DNA of 64,000 nt from Pseudomonadota bacterium (GTDB taxonomy: Bacteria; Pseudomonadota; Gammaproteobacteria; Acidiferrobacterales; UBA6901). The translations under genes and the position numbers were made by a program. The stretch lies in assembly GCA_021819085.1 (NCBI GenBank), contig JAKASJ010000015.1, forward strand, positions 17,623-81,622, in the 5' to 3' direction. Positions 8,967-18,200 of the stretch are shown here, piece after piece (position 1 is the first letter of the stretch; each line of letters begins with the position of its first letter). Under the pieces are notes generated by a model, which made no database searches, was not told the DNA's origin, and saw only the letters and a program-made list of their open reading frames with translations.

Positions 8967-10061
8967 CTACAGGTCCTCCGCAGGGGCCGGTTCGACGATC
9001 ACCTCGTGCGCCACGCACGGATCCAGTGCGACGACCAGCATGGCCACGCGGCGCCGAAGTTCCTGCGCGCCCGTAACCGGCAGGGCGAGGAGCGCGTGCA
9101 CCAGCGCCCCGTCGGGATGAAAATTCCACTCGGTCGGCGCCACGATCCGGTAACGCTCAACGATACCGCCGCGCAGATTCACACGATGTACCAGCCAGCC
9201 GCGCGCGGTCTCGACAAGCCCTGTGCCGGATTGCGTGGCCGATGCCCCGCTGCCGCGCACCGGACGCCGTCCGGTGCCACCGTGCATCACCTGCAGACAG
9301 CGCCTCATTCGGCGCGGCAAAGATGCGAGTTCCGTCAGGCGCGCCACAAGCCGCGTCATCAAACCATTTCCCTGCCGCCGCTGCAGCTCGGCTACCAGGC
9401 TGCGCCGGCCCTGGCGCGCAAGAGGACCGGTCTCGCAGGCCCGTCCGTTCCATACCGGCCGGGCGGTGAACCCGTCGGCCGTATCCGCATCCAGGACCGC
9501 CGAAAACGCGCCCGGCGTGATGCGCGGCAGAACTCCGACACTGCTGCGACCGAGTTCTGCCAGCCCACAGTCCTCAACTGCTCTCAAAGTGCGCGCGGCG
9601 ACGGTTGTCGCACGGCGATACCATTCCCGCAATGCGGCCCCGTCGCGAATCTGCAGCCAATGGTCTGCGGACATGGCGAAGATGCCGTGCGCAAGCACCG
9701 CGTCGATCTCGGACAATTGGTCGCTGGCAACGCCCAGGTCCATATCTGGCGGCACTCCACCGGCCGTGGCCTGCCATATTCCGCCACCGAGCGCGCGCCG
9801 CAGGGCGACCACGCTTCGGCGCAGAACGGCGAGTTCCTCGATCCGGGGCGAGGCATCGATGAACAGCCCCGGCCAGTCGAGCAGCAGCCGGCCGGCATGC
9901 TCCTGAACGGATTCGGCGGCGACCAGAAGGCTGCGCCGCGCACGCTCAGCCGCCGTCGCCGCAATACCCTGGGCTTGCTCGCACGCCGCCATGCCGGCGC
10001 TCGCCTGGGCAACTCCGCAGATGCTGAACAGCAGGGGCAACGCCTGCAACGCCTCGTTCAC
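8967..10061 (-). CDS. hupK: HupK/HoxV-like hydrogenase expression protein (large-subunit-like)
   Basis: ALPLLFSICGVAQASAGMAACEQAQG; immediately upstream of hypC. Conserved-looking reading frame continues to about 10206 without a canonical start. Confidence 0.75.
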   Translation of the reverse strand: MNEALQALPLLFSICGVAQASAGMAACEQAQGIAATAAERARRSLLVAAESVQEHAGRLLLDWPGLFIDASPRIEELAVLRRSVVALRRALGGGIWQATAGGVPPDMDLGVASDQLSEIDAVLAHGIFAMSADHWLQIRDGAALREWYRRATTVAARTLRAVEDCGLAELGRSSVGVLPRITPGAFSAVLDADTADGFTARPVWNGRACETGPLARQGRRSLVAELQRRQGNGLMTRLVARLTELASLPRRMRRCLQVMHGGTGRRPVRGSGASATQSGTGLVETARGWLVHRVNLRGGIVERYRIVAPTEWNFHPDGALVHALLALPVTGAQELRRRVAMLVVALDPCVAHEVIVEPAPAEDL

Positions 10062-10277
10062 CGGCCGACCTTCCAGGATGCGGCTGGCATTCGTCCGCCT
10101 GGTCGACTCTACCCTGACTGCCGCTACCCTGTCTAAATCGACGGAAACGCGAATCCGTAACCGTCCTTCGATGTCTTGCGCGGTTGCGATGATCTTCTCC
10201 GCAGTCTGACCGCCGGGTCCTGACCCCGGTCCCGGATTTCAATGCCGACACGGCAACACAAGCCGAAACCGGCGGCC

Positions 10278-10291
10278 TTGACTCAAATCAA
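10278..10291 (-). promoter_or_regulatory. candidate FNR/ANR box upstream of the hupK-hypCDX cluster
   Basis: TTGATTTGAGTCAA on the minus strand (TTGAT-N4-rTCAA; one deviation from TTGAT-N4-ATCAA). Confidence 0.5.
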
Positions 10292-10391
10292 AATACCCGC
10301 TGACCGCGTTACGATTCGGCATATAGGGTACGCGGACCGTATCTGTGCCATGTCATAATGTTGAATTAACTTTATAAATACATTACAAGTA

Positions 10392-10409
10392 TTTATTATT
10401 AATAATAAA
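10392..10409. repeat. 18-bp perfect AT palindrome in an AT-rich intergenic island
   Basis: TTTATTATTAATAATAAA. Confidence 0.8.
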
Positions 10410-11172
10410 ACATACCACTCAGGATGATGGCGCGGGCGAAAGCACTGCCCGGCGGCGGTCGGGCTGCGGGAAGCTCCGGCCACAGGCGAGCCTGTCCTTG
10501 CCGCACCATCGCACGAGCGCCGGGCTTGTCTGGCGCTGTGCGTCGACCCTGTCGGCCATCCGGCACGGCCACCTGCCGCAAAGGCAGCGTTCGGGCTCCG
10601 GGTGCCACGTCCCGGGCGGGAGCACCCTCTTGATATTCTGAAGAACGTCAGTCAGCAGCGTGCGTTGCCAGTTGCGCATGCGCCCCGGATTCGGTATCCG
10701 CCAGCAGCTGCGATGGCAACCGACACCGGGCATGGGAATGCCGGGGCAGACCGGATGGGTGCTGACGCCACGGGTTCGTTCATGACTGGCTCCCTCCTCC
10801 CTCCCATACAGACCATGTCATTCGCAATACGCATTATACGGCGGGAACCGCGTGGTCCGGCCGCTTTCCGATGGCTGTTTTTTTTACCCACCTGCTAACC
10901 CGAGGAGCCTTTTTTATTGGAGGGCTCGATCCAGAAGCCTTGACCCGCGGGGCACAGGCGTAAAAAATGGAGTCCTTGCGGTGGCCATCGAACTGCCGGG
11001 CACGTGTCGGACGCCCTGCCTCGCCGGAACGGAGCGGTCTTGCGGTTGCCCGGTCTGCCGGGTGTGGACCGGCGCATCGGCAGCGCCGCAGCCCAACACG
11101 GGCCTGCGGACGAGATCGACCCATCGCACCGCGCACAGCCGGGCGGCAGCCGGCACCCAACTGAGCCAGCCG

Positions 11173-12039
11173 ATGCCCCCTGAGTTTGCCGCGACGCATG
11201 TCGCACTGACCACCGGACAGCACATTCTGTCCGTGATTTCGGGCTTCGCGGTCGGCTTTTCCCTTAGCCTCATCGGCGGCGGAGGATCCATCCTGGCCGT
11301 GCCGCTGCTCCTGTATCTGGTCGGCTATCCCAAGCCACATGTCGTCATCGGCACCACCGCACTGGCGGTATCGGCAAACGCATTCCTCAACCTAGTGCCG
11401 CACGCGTACGCGGGCAACGTGCGCTGGAAGGAAGCGATACTGTTCGCAATTGTCGGCGCCATCGCGGCATTCGCCGGCTCCACGGCCGGCAAGGCGGTGG
11501 GATCGGAGAAACTGCTTTTTCTGTTCGCCATCCTGATGCTCGTGATCGCTGGCCTGATGTTGCGCCGCGGCAGACCCGCCGATCGCCAGGCACCGGCGAC
11601 AACCCCCCCGCCGGAAAAGAAACGCAAAACGCTGAAGCTGGTCGTCGCCGCCTGTGCCGTGGGGCTTCTGTCGGGATTTTTCGGGATCGGTGGCGGATTC
11701 CTGATCGTTCCGGGTCTGGTGTTTCCGACAGGAATGTCGATGATCTCCGCCATCGGATCCTCGCTGGTGTCGGTGGGGACTTTCGGGCTGGTCACGGCGC
11801 TGAACTATGCCCGCTCCGGTCTGCTGGATTGGCGGGTGGCAGGACTATACCTCGCTGGAGGCGCTGTCGGCGGCTGGATCGGCTCGCGGCTGGCCACCCG
11901 CCTCGGCCGCAGCAGCAAGGGCACACTCAACGTGATCTTCTCTGCAGTGGTGGCACTTGTGGCACTGTACATCCTGTACCGGAACCTCTCCGCCTTCGCG
12001 CCCCCGCTGCGCGACCTTTCGCCGGGAGGTCATACCTGA
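11173..12039 (+). CDS. TSUP (TauE/SafE) family sulfite exporter/permease
   Basis: Multi-TM, GFSLSLIGGGGSILAVPLLLYLVG and GLLSGFFGIGGGFLIVPGLV duplicated TSUP motifs. Confidence 0.92.
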   Translation: MPPEFAATHVALTTGQHILSVISGFAVGFSLSLIGGGGSILAVPLLLYLVGYPKPHVVIGTTALAVSANAFLNLVPHAYAGNVRWKEAILFAIVGAIAAFAGSTAGKAVGSEKLLFLFAILMLVIAGLMLRRGRPADRQAPATTPPPEKKRKTLKLVVAACAVGLLSGFFGIGGGFLIVPGLVFPTGMSMISAIGSSLVSVGTFGLVTALNYARSGLLDWRVAGLYLAGGAVGGWIGSRLATRLGRSSKGTLNVIFSAVVALVALYILYRNLSAFAPPLRDLSPGGHT

Positions 12040-12100
12040 GAGTCACACCGGCCGCAGCAGCTCCCGCCCAGGGGCGTGAATCGCAGCGCGCGCCGCGGGA

Positions 12101-13138
12101 TCAGTCGGTGTGCAGCCCGGCCAGCTCTTCGACTGCCTGGATTATGTTCTTTGTCCCGGGAATGGACGCGCGCTCCAGTTCCGCGTTGTACGGAGTCGGC
12201 ACGTCGCTGGCGGCCAGTCTGCGCACCGGCGATGCCAGATCCGGGTGCGCAACCTCACCCAGCGTCGCGGCGATTTCAGCGCCGACGCCACCAAACCGGC
12301 AGTCCTCTTCGACCACGATCGCGTGGCGCGTCTTGCTTACCGACTCGCGCAGCAGCGGCAAATCGATCGGACGCAGACTGCGCAGATCGATGACTTCCAC
12401 CTCGATGCCGCGCGTGGAGAGCTGTGCCGCGGCTTCCATGGCAAGAGATACCATGCGGTGCCAGGCAACCAGGGTCACGTCACGCCCTTCCCGCCGTACT
12501 GCCGCAGCATGCATGGCAGGCGGCGGGGCATCCGGGTCGAACGGTCCCTTGGTGAAGTACAGCAGTTCGTGTTCCAGTACAATGATCGGGTCATCGGCGA
12601 CGATCGCCTGTGACAGCTGCCAGTAGGAATCCTGCGGCGTTGCGGGCACAACAACTCGCAAACCCGGCACGTTGACCAAAGTATGCTCCAGCCGCTGTGA
12701 ATGCTGGGCTCCGAGCTGCTTCGCCACGCCTCCCGGCATGCGTATCACCAGGGGTACCTGCAGCTGCCCGCCGGACATGTAGCGCAGCTTGGCTGCCATG
12801 TTGATGATCGAATCCAGGGCAAGCAGCGCGAAGTTGATGGTCATGATTTCGACCACGGGCCGTCCGCCGGCCAATGCCGCTCCCACGCCGATGCCGACGA
12901 AGCTGTTTTCAGAGATCGGCGTGTCGCGCACGCGCCATTCGCCGTATTTCGCGTAAAGGCCCTGGGTCACGCGGTAGCTTCCGCCGAACAGGCCCACGTC
13001 CTCACCAAGAATGAACACACTGCTGTCGCGCTCCATGGCACGGTCCAACGCTATGTTCAGGGCCTGCCAGACCTCCAGTTCCGGTGCCGGGCGTGCCGTC
13101 CCGATGATACCGACGTTGTCGTTGCGCTGCCGGGTCAT
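12101..13138 (-). CDS. pdhB: pyruvate/2-oxo acid dehydrogenase E1 component, beta subunit
   Basis: ALNIALDRAMERDSSVFILGEDVGLFGG, typical transketolase-like beta subunit. Confidence 0.93.
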   Translation of the reverse strand: MTRQRNDNVGIIGTARPAPELEVWQALNIALDRAMERDSSVFILGEDVGLFGGSYRVTQGLYAKYGEWRVRDTPISENSFVGIGVGAALAGGRPVVEIMTINFALLALDSIINMAAKLRYMSGGQLQVPLVIRMPGGVAKQLGAQHSQRLEHTLVNVPGLRVVVPATPQDSYWQLSQAIVADDPIIVLEHELLYFTKGPFDPDAPPPAMHAAAVRREGRDVTLVAWHRMVSLAMEAAAQLSTRGIEVEVIDLRSLRPIDLPLLRESVSKTRHAIVVEEDCRFGGVGAEIAATLGEVAHPDLASPVRRLAASDVPTPYNAELERASIPGTKNIIQAVEELAGLHTD

Positions 13139-14112
13139 GGCCGCCCGCCGTACAGATCCAGAGGCTCGCTGTAAACGCCCTTTCCGAGATCCGTCGGCTG
13201 CGGGCTTTCGGCAGCGAAGCGCACGGCCTCTGCAACCACTTCCGCAACCGTCTTTTCAGCTTCCTGGCAGTCGGTCTCGTTCAGCCACCCCTGCCCAAGA
13301 GCACGCTCGCGGAAGATCTCCAGCGGGTCGCGCGCCCGCAGTTCCGCGAGCTCCAGTGCCGAGCGATAGGCCCCCGGGTCCGCCATGGAATGCCCGCGAT
13401 AGCGATAGGTCTCGCACTCGATCAGATATGGTCCGTTGCCCGACCGCACATGCTGCACCGCGGCACGGGTCGCTTCGTGAACCGCTACCACATCCATGCC
13501 GTCGACATGGCGGCCGTCTATGCCATACGCGGACGCATGACGGTAGATATCGGGCACTGCCGAATGCCGATGGATTTCGGTTCCGATCTGGTAGTGGTTA
13601 TTTTCGCAGATGAACAGCACCGGCAGCTTCCATAGCGCCGCCATGTTGAGCGTCTCGTGGAACGTTCCCTGGTTGGCAGCACCGTCTCCGAAATAACACA
13701 ACACAATCTGCGTGGAATCGTTCAGGCGCAGCCAGTACCCGACACCGGCCGCGATCGCGAACGTCTCTCCGACGATGGCATAGCCCCCGAGAAATCTGCG
13801 GCTGACATCGTAGAGATGCATGGAGCCGCCGTAGCCGCCTGAGCAGCCGGTGGCCCGCCCGAACAGTTCCGCCATCACCGCCGAGGGACTCACGCCCCAG
13901 ACCATCGCGTGCACATGCTCGCGATAGGTGCTGACCACGTAATCACCGGGCTCGGCGGCATGCAGGCTGCCGACCGCCACCGCTTCCTCTCCGGGATACA
14001 GGTGCAGAAATCCACCGATGTTTCCCTGCATGTACTGCTCCGCAGCGGCCTGCTCGAACTGACGTGCAAGCGTCATGTCGTAAAAAAACTGCCGTGCGAG
14101 TTTACGTTGCAT
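13135..14112 (-). CDS. pdhA: pyruvate dehydrogenase E1 component, alpha subunit
   Basis: TPP motif GDGAANQGTFHETLNMAALWKLPVLFICENN; 4-bp overlap with the beta subunit gene. Confidence 0.93.
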   Translation of the reverse strand: MQRKLARQFFYDMTLARQFEQAAAEQYMQGNIGGFLHLYPGEEAVAVGSLHAAEPGDYVVSTYREHVHAMVWGVSPSAVMAELFGRATGCSGGYGGSMHLYDVSRRFLGGYAIVGETFAIAAGVGYWLRLNDSTQIVLCYFGDGAANQGTFHETLNMAALWKLPVLFICENNHYQIGTEIHRHSAVPDIYRHASAYGIDGRHVDGMDVVAVHEATRAAVQHVRSGNGPYLIECETYRYRGHSMADPGAYRSALELAELRARDPLEIFRERALGQGWLNETDCQEAEKTVAEVVAEAVRFAAESPQPTDLGKGVYSEPLDLYGGRP

Positions 14113-14433
14113 CGACAATCCCCCGGCACCTGATACCGCACCGGCGTGAATTCGGAATTTCCGGCGGCGACGCACGCTATCCAGGTCCGTCGCAAGACCG
14201 TAAACGGCTATATGCCGCTCACCCGGCATGGGCACAGCCGTGTGGCACGCCTACTTCATAGCACGCGAATGCCGCAGCAGACATTGACACGCATCAAAAC
14301 GCGTTACCCGCGGGGTATTCTCCCTACCGCCTTTGCGTCACGCCGGTCGCAACACCATGGACATCCGCCGCCGGGCGGCCTGCGTCCCGCAGAGACCACA
14401 TTCCGCCTGGCGCCCACGCGGTGCGCGCGCCGC

Positions 14434-16083
14434 TCAGTTCCCTGCGGTCTGCCGCCGGGCAAGAAACCGGTCCGCAGACAGCGCCGCCTGGGCACCATCC
14501 CCGACGGCAATGGTGATCTGCTTGTCGCGCTGGTCGGTGACATCTCCGGCCGCAAACAGTCCTGGCACGATGGTCGACTGATCCCGGCTCACTGGAATCT
14601 CTCCGGCACTGTTCAAGGCGAGCAGCCGGCTTACCGGCCCGGTATTCGGGACCAGACCCACTTCGAGAAATACACCGTCCACCCGCAAGTCATACCGCTC
14701 CTTTCCATCGACCGATGCCAGACGCACCCCGGAGAGCGCCTCCTTGCCCAGAAATTCCCGAACTTCCATGCGCATATGCACGGTCACATTGGGTGCCGCG
14801 CGCACTTCGTCGACCAGGACCTGGTCGGCCTGGAACTGATCGAGCATGTGGATGAGGTGGATTTCGCGCGCGTACCCGCGCAGGTCGCGCACGGCGGTGA
14901 GGGCGGAATTGCCGCCACCGACTACCGCCACCGGCTTGTCCTTGAAAAGCGGCGCGTCGCAGGTGGCGCAGAATGCGATGCCGTGACCGATGAAGCGTGA
15001 TTCCCCTGGGACATTCAGCCGCCGATACTGCTTGCCGGCCGCGTAAATCACGCTGCGGGCATGGTAGATGGCTCCGTCGTCTGCCTGAACCTCGAATGCG
15101 ACACCCGAGCTGCGCACCTCGGTCACGCGCGCATGCATGCGCTCAGCGACCGGGTAACTCTCAAGATGATGACGGAACATCTCGGCAAGTTCGCTGCCGC
15201 CGATTTCCATCATTCCGAGATAATTATCGACGACCGCCGTGTCGGTGATCTGCCCGCCGGGATGCACTCCGAGGACTGCGACCCGCCGGCCCTTGCGCAC
15301 CGCATAAAGCGCCGCAGCCATGGCTGCCGGTCCGGCACCCACGATCAACAGGTCGTACTCCTGCTCCGCCCCCGCCTCGGTCGCTTTACGCTGCCCCTGC
15401 GCCGTGCGCAGCGCCGCATCGACCACCTCATAGGTTTGCGGGTCGGCCAGCTTGAGGATTTCCATGACCGCCGCCGGTGGGGGCAACGCCCCTTCGAACG
15501 CAGGTCGTTCGTTGACTACGGTACGAGGAACGCCCTGCACTCCGTAGCGCTGCGTCAATGCCGGAAATTCCGCAGCATCAATCATGTCGGCGCGAATCCC
15601 GGCGTTGACAAACGACAGCTGATGCGCCAGACGCACCATGTTCGGGCAGTACGGGCAGGTAAGGGTCACCATGATCTCGAGATGCACCGGCACGACGATG
15701 CGCTGCGCGAGCGCTTCGACCTGCGGATCGAGTCCGGACTCGCCGGTCGACACCATCGAGACCGCCTCGAGCAGTGAACCGAATTCGTATCCCCCGGTCA
15801 GTCCGTAGAAACGGATGCCGTAGTCCCGGTCCCCGAGAACGACGGTCGCCGGTACCTTGTCGATGCCGTAGCGCTTTGCCTCGGCGGCGTCGGCAATGAA
15901 TTCCCGAACTTCCAGGGCCAGCCTGGGCGAAAGCGCGGCGAACTCTTCCAGCAGCTGCTGCTGCTCGCGGCATGCACCGCAGGCATTCTTCTGCGTGAAA
16001 AAAACGAGCCGCACCGGCCTGTTCATGCCGGCAAGGTGTGTATGCGTCTCTTTTTTTACCGCGTCAGTAAGGAATGTTGCCAT
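14434..16083 (-). CDS. thioredoxin reductase/AhpF-like flavoprotein with N-terminal tandem thioredoxin folds
   Basis: N-terminal CGAC and CPYC motifs, Rossmann GAGPAAMAA, reductase CATC motif. Confidence 0.9.
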   Translation of the reverse strand: MATFLTDAVKKETHTHLAGMNRPVRLVFFTQKNACGACREQQQLLEEFAALSPRLALEVREFIADAAEAKRYGIDKVPATVVLGDRDYGIRFYGLTGGYEFGSLLEAVSMVSTGESGLDPQVEALAQRIVVPVHLEIMVTLTCPYCPNMVRLAHQLSFVNAGIRADMIDAAEFPALTQRYGVQGVPRTVVNERPAFEGALPPPAAVMEILKLADPQTYEVVDAALRTAQGQRKATEAGAEQEYDLLIVGAGPAAMAAALYAVRKGRRVAVLGVHPGGQITDTAVVDNYLGMMEIGGSELAEMFRHHLESYPVAERMHARVTEVRSSGVAFEVQADDGAIYHARSVIYAAGKQYRRLNVPGESRFIGHGIAFCATCDAPLFKDKPVAVVGGGNSALTAVRDLRGYAREIHLIHMLDQFQADQVLVDEVRAAPNVTVHMRMEVREFLGKEALSGVRLASVDGKERYDLRVDGVFLEVGLVPNTGPVSRLLALNSAGEIPVSRDQSTIVPGLFAAGDVTDQRDKQITIAVGDGAQAALSADRFLARRQTAGN

Positions 16084-16265
16084 GACGACCTCCGGGGCTG
16101 TCCACCCTGCTTGATCCGTGCTTGGATTGCGCGGAGGCTGCGCCGACCCGGCCTGGTCACGGCATATTGCTGTATCAGTTTTTCATTCGTAGCACGCGCG
16201 GCACCGTGTGGATGCACCGGATCGAAGCATCCGCTCCATACAGTCTATGGGGGTCACTTTGGCAT

Positions 16266-17102
16266 TCAAAAGAGCAGACCCAGACCAGCTCCGGTATAGT
16301 GGGTAAACCCTCCGAGCTGCCCGTGCAGCCGCACCCCCTCCTCCACATCCACCTCCCACCGGGGCGTAATCAGGTACTGCACGCCCCCGTCCGCGTTGAA
16401 GCCGGCTCCCTGACCGGGACCGATACGGCTTTGCCCGTACACTTCCAGGTAATACTGCAGATTCCAGCGCGGATCCCAGGTGAACGTGAGCAGTGGATTG
16501 AAGCTCGTGTACCGGGCCCCGCCCGCCAGCGAGGGATTGGTCTGGGTACTGACTCCGGCCTGGAGAGAGATCCCGGTCGTACTGCTGGGGGCATAGGCGA
16601 CGATACCGTTTACGGCGGCACCGGTACGTGCGCTGCCGTAGGCGGCGCTGCCCGATGATGGCGTGACCAGACCCTCGACCGCGCCCAGCCAACGGCGCGT
16701 ATAACCGAGTTCGTGTTTGATCCCCACGGTCGTGGACGACCATCCGCTGAGTGTGCCCACCGCACCGTACTGACGAGTGAAATTCGGGGGAAGCAGAACC
16801 AGCTCGTTGTGTCCGGGCAGACCGAACCGCAATTCCAGTTCGGGAAGATTGTCGGCGGAACCGCCCGCCCCGGTGAGCGCGGCATGCTCGTAACCGGCTT
16901 CCGCGATCACCCGCCCCTGCGGCACCACGCAGGCACTGTCGGAAACCGTTGGTCGGTCGAGCTGGGCCAGCAGCCCAGAACGTCCCGAACAGGGATCGGA
17001 GACCGCAGACGCACCCTGCGCCAGGGCAGTGCGCTCGCTGAGAAGAAGAACTCCATTCAGCACCCAGGCCAGCCATCGCTTATTGCCATGCCAACTCATC
17101 AT
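16266..17102 (-). CDS. outer-membrane beta-barrel-like protein, putative transporter
   Basis: Signal peptide, alternating aromatic beta-strand pattern, C-terminal GAGLGLLF; divergent from the znuA-like gene across the Zur-type palindrome. Confidence 0.6.
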   Translation of the reverse strand: MMSWHGNKRWLAWVLNGVLLLSERTALAQGASAVSDPCSGRSGLLAQLDRPTVSDSACVVPQGRVIAEAGYEHAALTGAGGSADNLPELELRFGLPGHNELVLLPPNFTRQYGAVGTLSGWSSTTVGIKHELGYTRRWLGAVEGLVTPSSGSAAYGSARTGAAVNGIVAYAPSSTTGISLQAGVSTQTNPSLAGGARYTSFNPLLTFTWDPRWNLQYYLEVYGQSRIGPGQGAGFNADGGVQYLITPRWEVDVEEGVRLHGQLGGFTHYTGAGLGLLF

Positions 17103-17195
17103 CGGGATCCTCGCGCAGTGGCGGGAAGAACTGATCAGCGTTCAGGGGAGGTGCGCGGTCGCCTATCGGGAACTGATGACACCACGGCCTTTTTT

Positions 17196-17211
17196 CAATG
17201 TTATAACATTG
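17196..17211. promoter_or_regulatory. Zur-type operator
   Basis: Perfect 16-bp palindrome CAATGTTATAACATTG between the divergent barrel gene and znuA-like gene. Confidence 0.8.
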
Positions 17212-17327
17212 CATCAGGGCCGACAAGAATGTACGATGGCGCGCACATCGCAGGGCGCACGTGTCTCCGGGTTCCGGAAACGGAGACCGTCGAATCCCCA
17301 GGAAAAAGCCGGCTCGGGAAAACCCGC

Positions 17328-18200
17328 ATGAAGCGACTACTGTTGCTCGCTGTCACCCTGATTCTCGCCGCCCCGGCGCTGGCCGCTGCTGCGGGGCGGA
17401 TTGACATTGTCGCGGCCGAGAATTTCTACGGCGATGTCGCGGGGCAGATCGGCGGCTCGCGGGTCGAAGTATCGAGCATTCTCAACAACCCCGCCATGAA
17501 TCCGCACCTTTTCGAAGTGAGCCCGTCCGTGGCGCGCGCCGTCTCGCGCGCGCAGATCGTCATCTACAACGGAATTGACTATGACCCCTGGATGCCGAAG
17601 CTGCTGGCCGCCGCCCGGAATACCCGCCGCACGGCCATCGACGTTGCCGCGCTTGCAGACAGGCACCCGGGCGACAATCCGCACATCTGGTACGATACGA
17701 ATACGATGCTCGCCATGGCCAGGGCGCTGGCGCAGGCCCTCGCCGGCGCCGATCCCGCCCACCAGGCCGGATACCTGCGGCGTCTGGCGCAATTTCAGCG
17801 CTCCATGCAGCCGATCCAGGCAAGGATCTCCGCTCTGCGCACACGCCTGGCTGGCATGCCAGTCACTGCGACCGAGCCGGTCTTCGGCTACATGTTCGAA
17901 GCGCTCGGAATGCAGGTGCGCAATCACTCATTTCAGCTTGCCGTCATGAACGGCACGGAACCGGGCGCGTCCGAAGTCGCTGCCTTCGAAAATGACCTCA
18001 GGAAGCACCGGGTACGGTTGCTGGTTTATAATGGCCAGACGTCGGACCCGCTGACCGATCGCATGCGCCGTCTGGCAAAGGCATCCGGTATTCCGGTGCT
18101 GGCGGTGAGCGAGACCGAACCGCCGGACACGACCTACCAGACCTGGATAATGAGCGAACTGGATGCGGTCGACCGCGCGCTGGGAGTCAGTCACCGGTGA
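17328..18200 (+). CDS. znuA: zinc/metal ABC transporter periplasmic binding protein (ZnuA-like)
   Basis: Signal peptide, IVAAENFYGDVAGQIGG...NPHLFEVSPS, DNPHIWYD; ATG at 17328. Confidence 0.9.
   Translation: MKRLLLLAVTLILAAPALAAAAGRIDIVAAENFYGDVAGQIGGSRVEVSSILNNPAMNPHLFEVSPSVARAVSRAQIVIYNGIDYDPWMPKLLAAARNTRRTAIDVAALADRHPGDNPHIWYDTNTMLAMARALAQALAGADPAHQAGYLRRLAQFQRSMQPIQARISALRTRLAGMPVTATEPVFGYMFEALGMQVRNHSFQLAVMNGTEPGASEVAAFENDLRKHRVRLLVYNGQTSDPLTDRMRRLAKASGIPVLAVSETEPPDTTYQTWIMSELDAVDRALGVSHR

Noticed and set aside
10852-11172. N-terminal extension of the TSUP ORF
   Set aside because: Translation is not protein-like (Arg/Pro/Thr-rich); TSUP motif region starts after ATG 11173.
16713-17327. 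Long N-terminal extension of the znuA-like ORF
   Set aside because: Antisense to the barrel gene and runs through the Zur palindrome; signal peptide begins at 17328.
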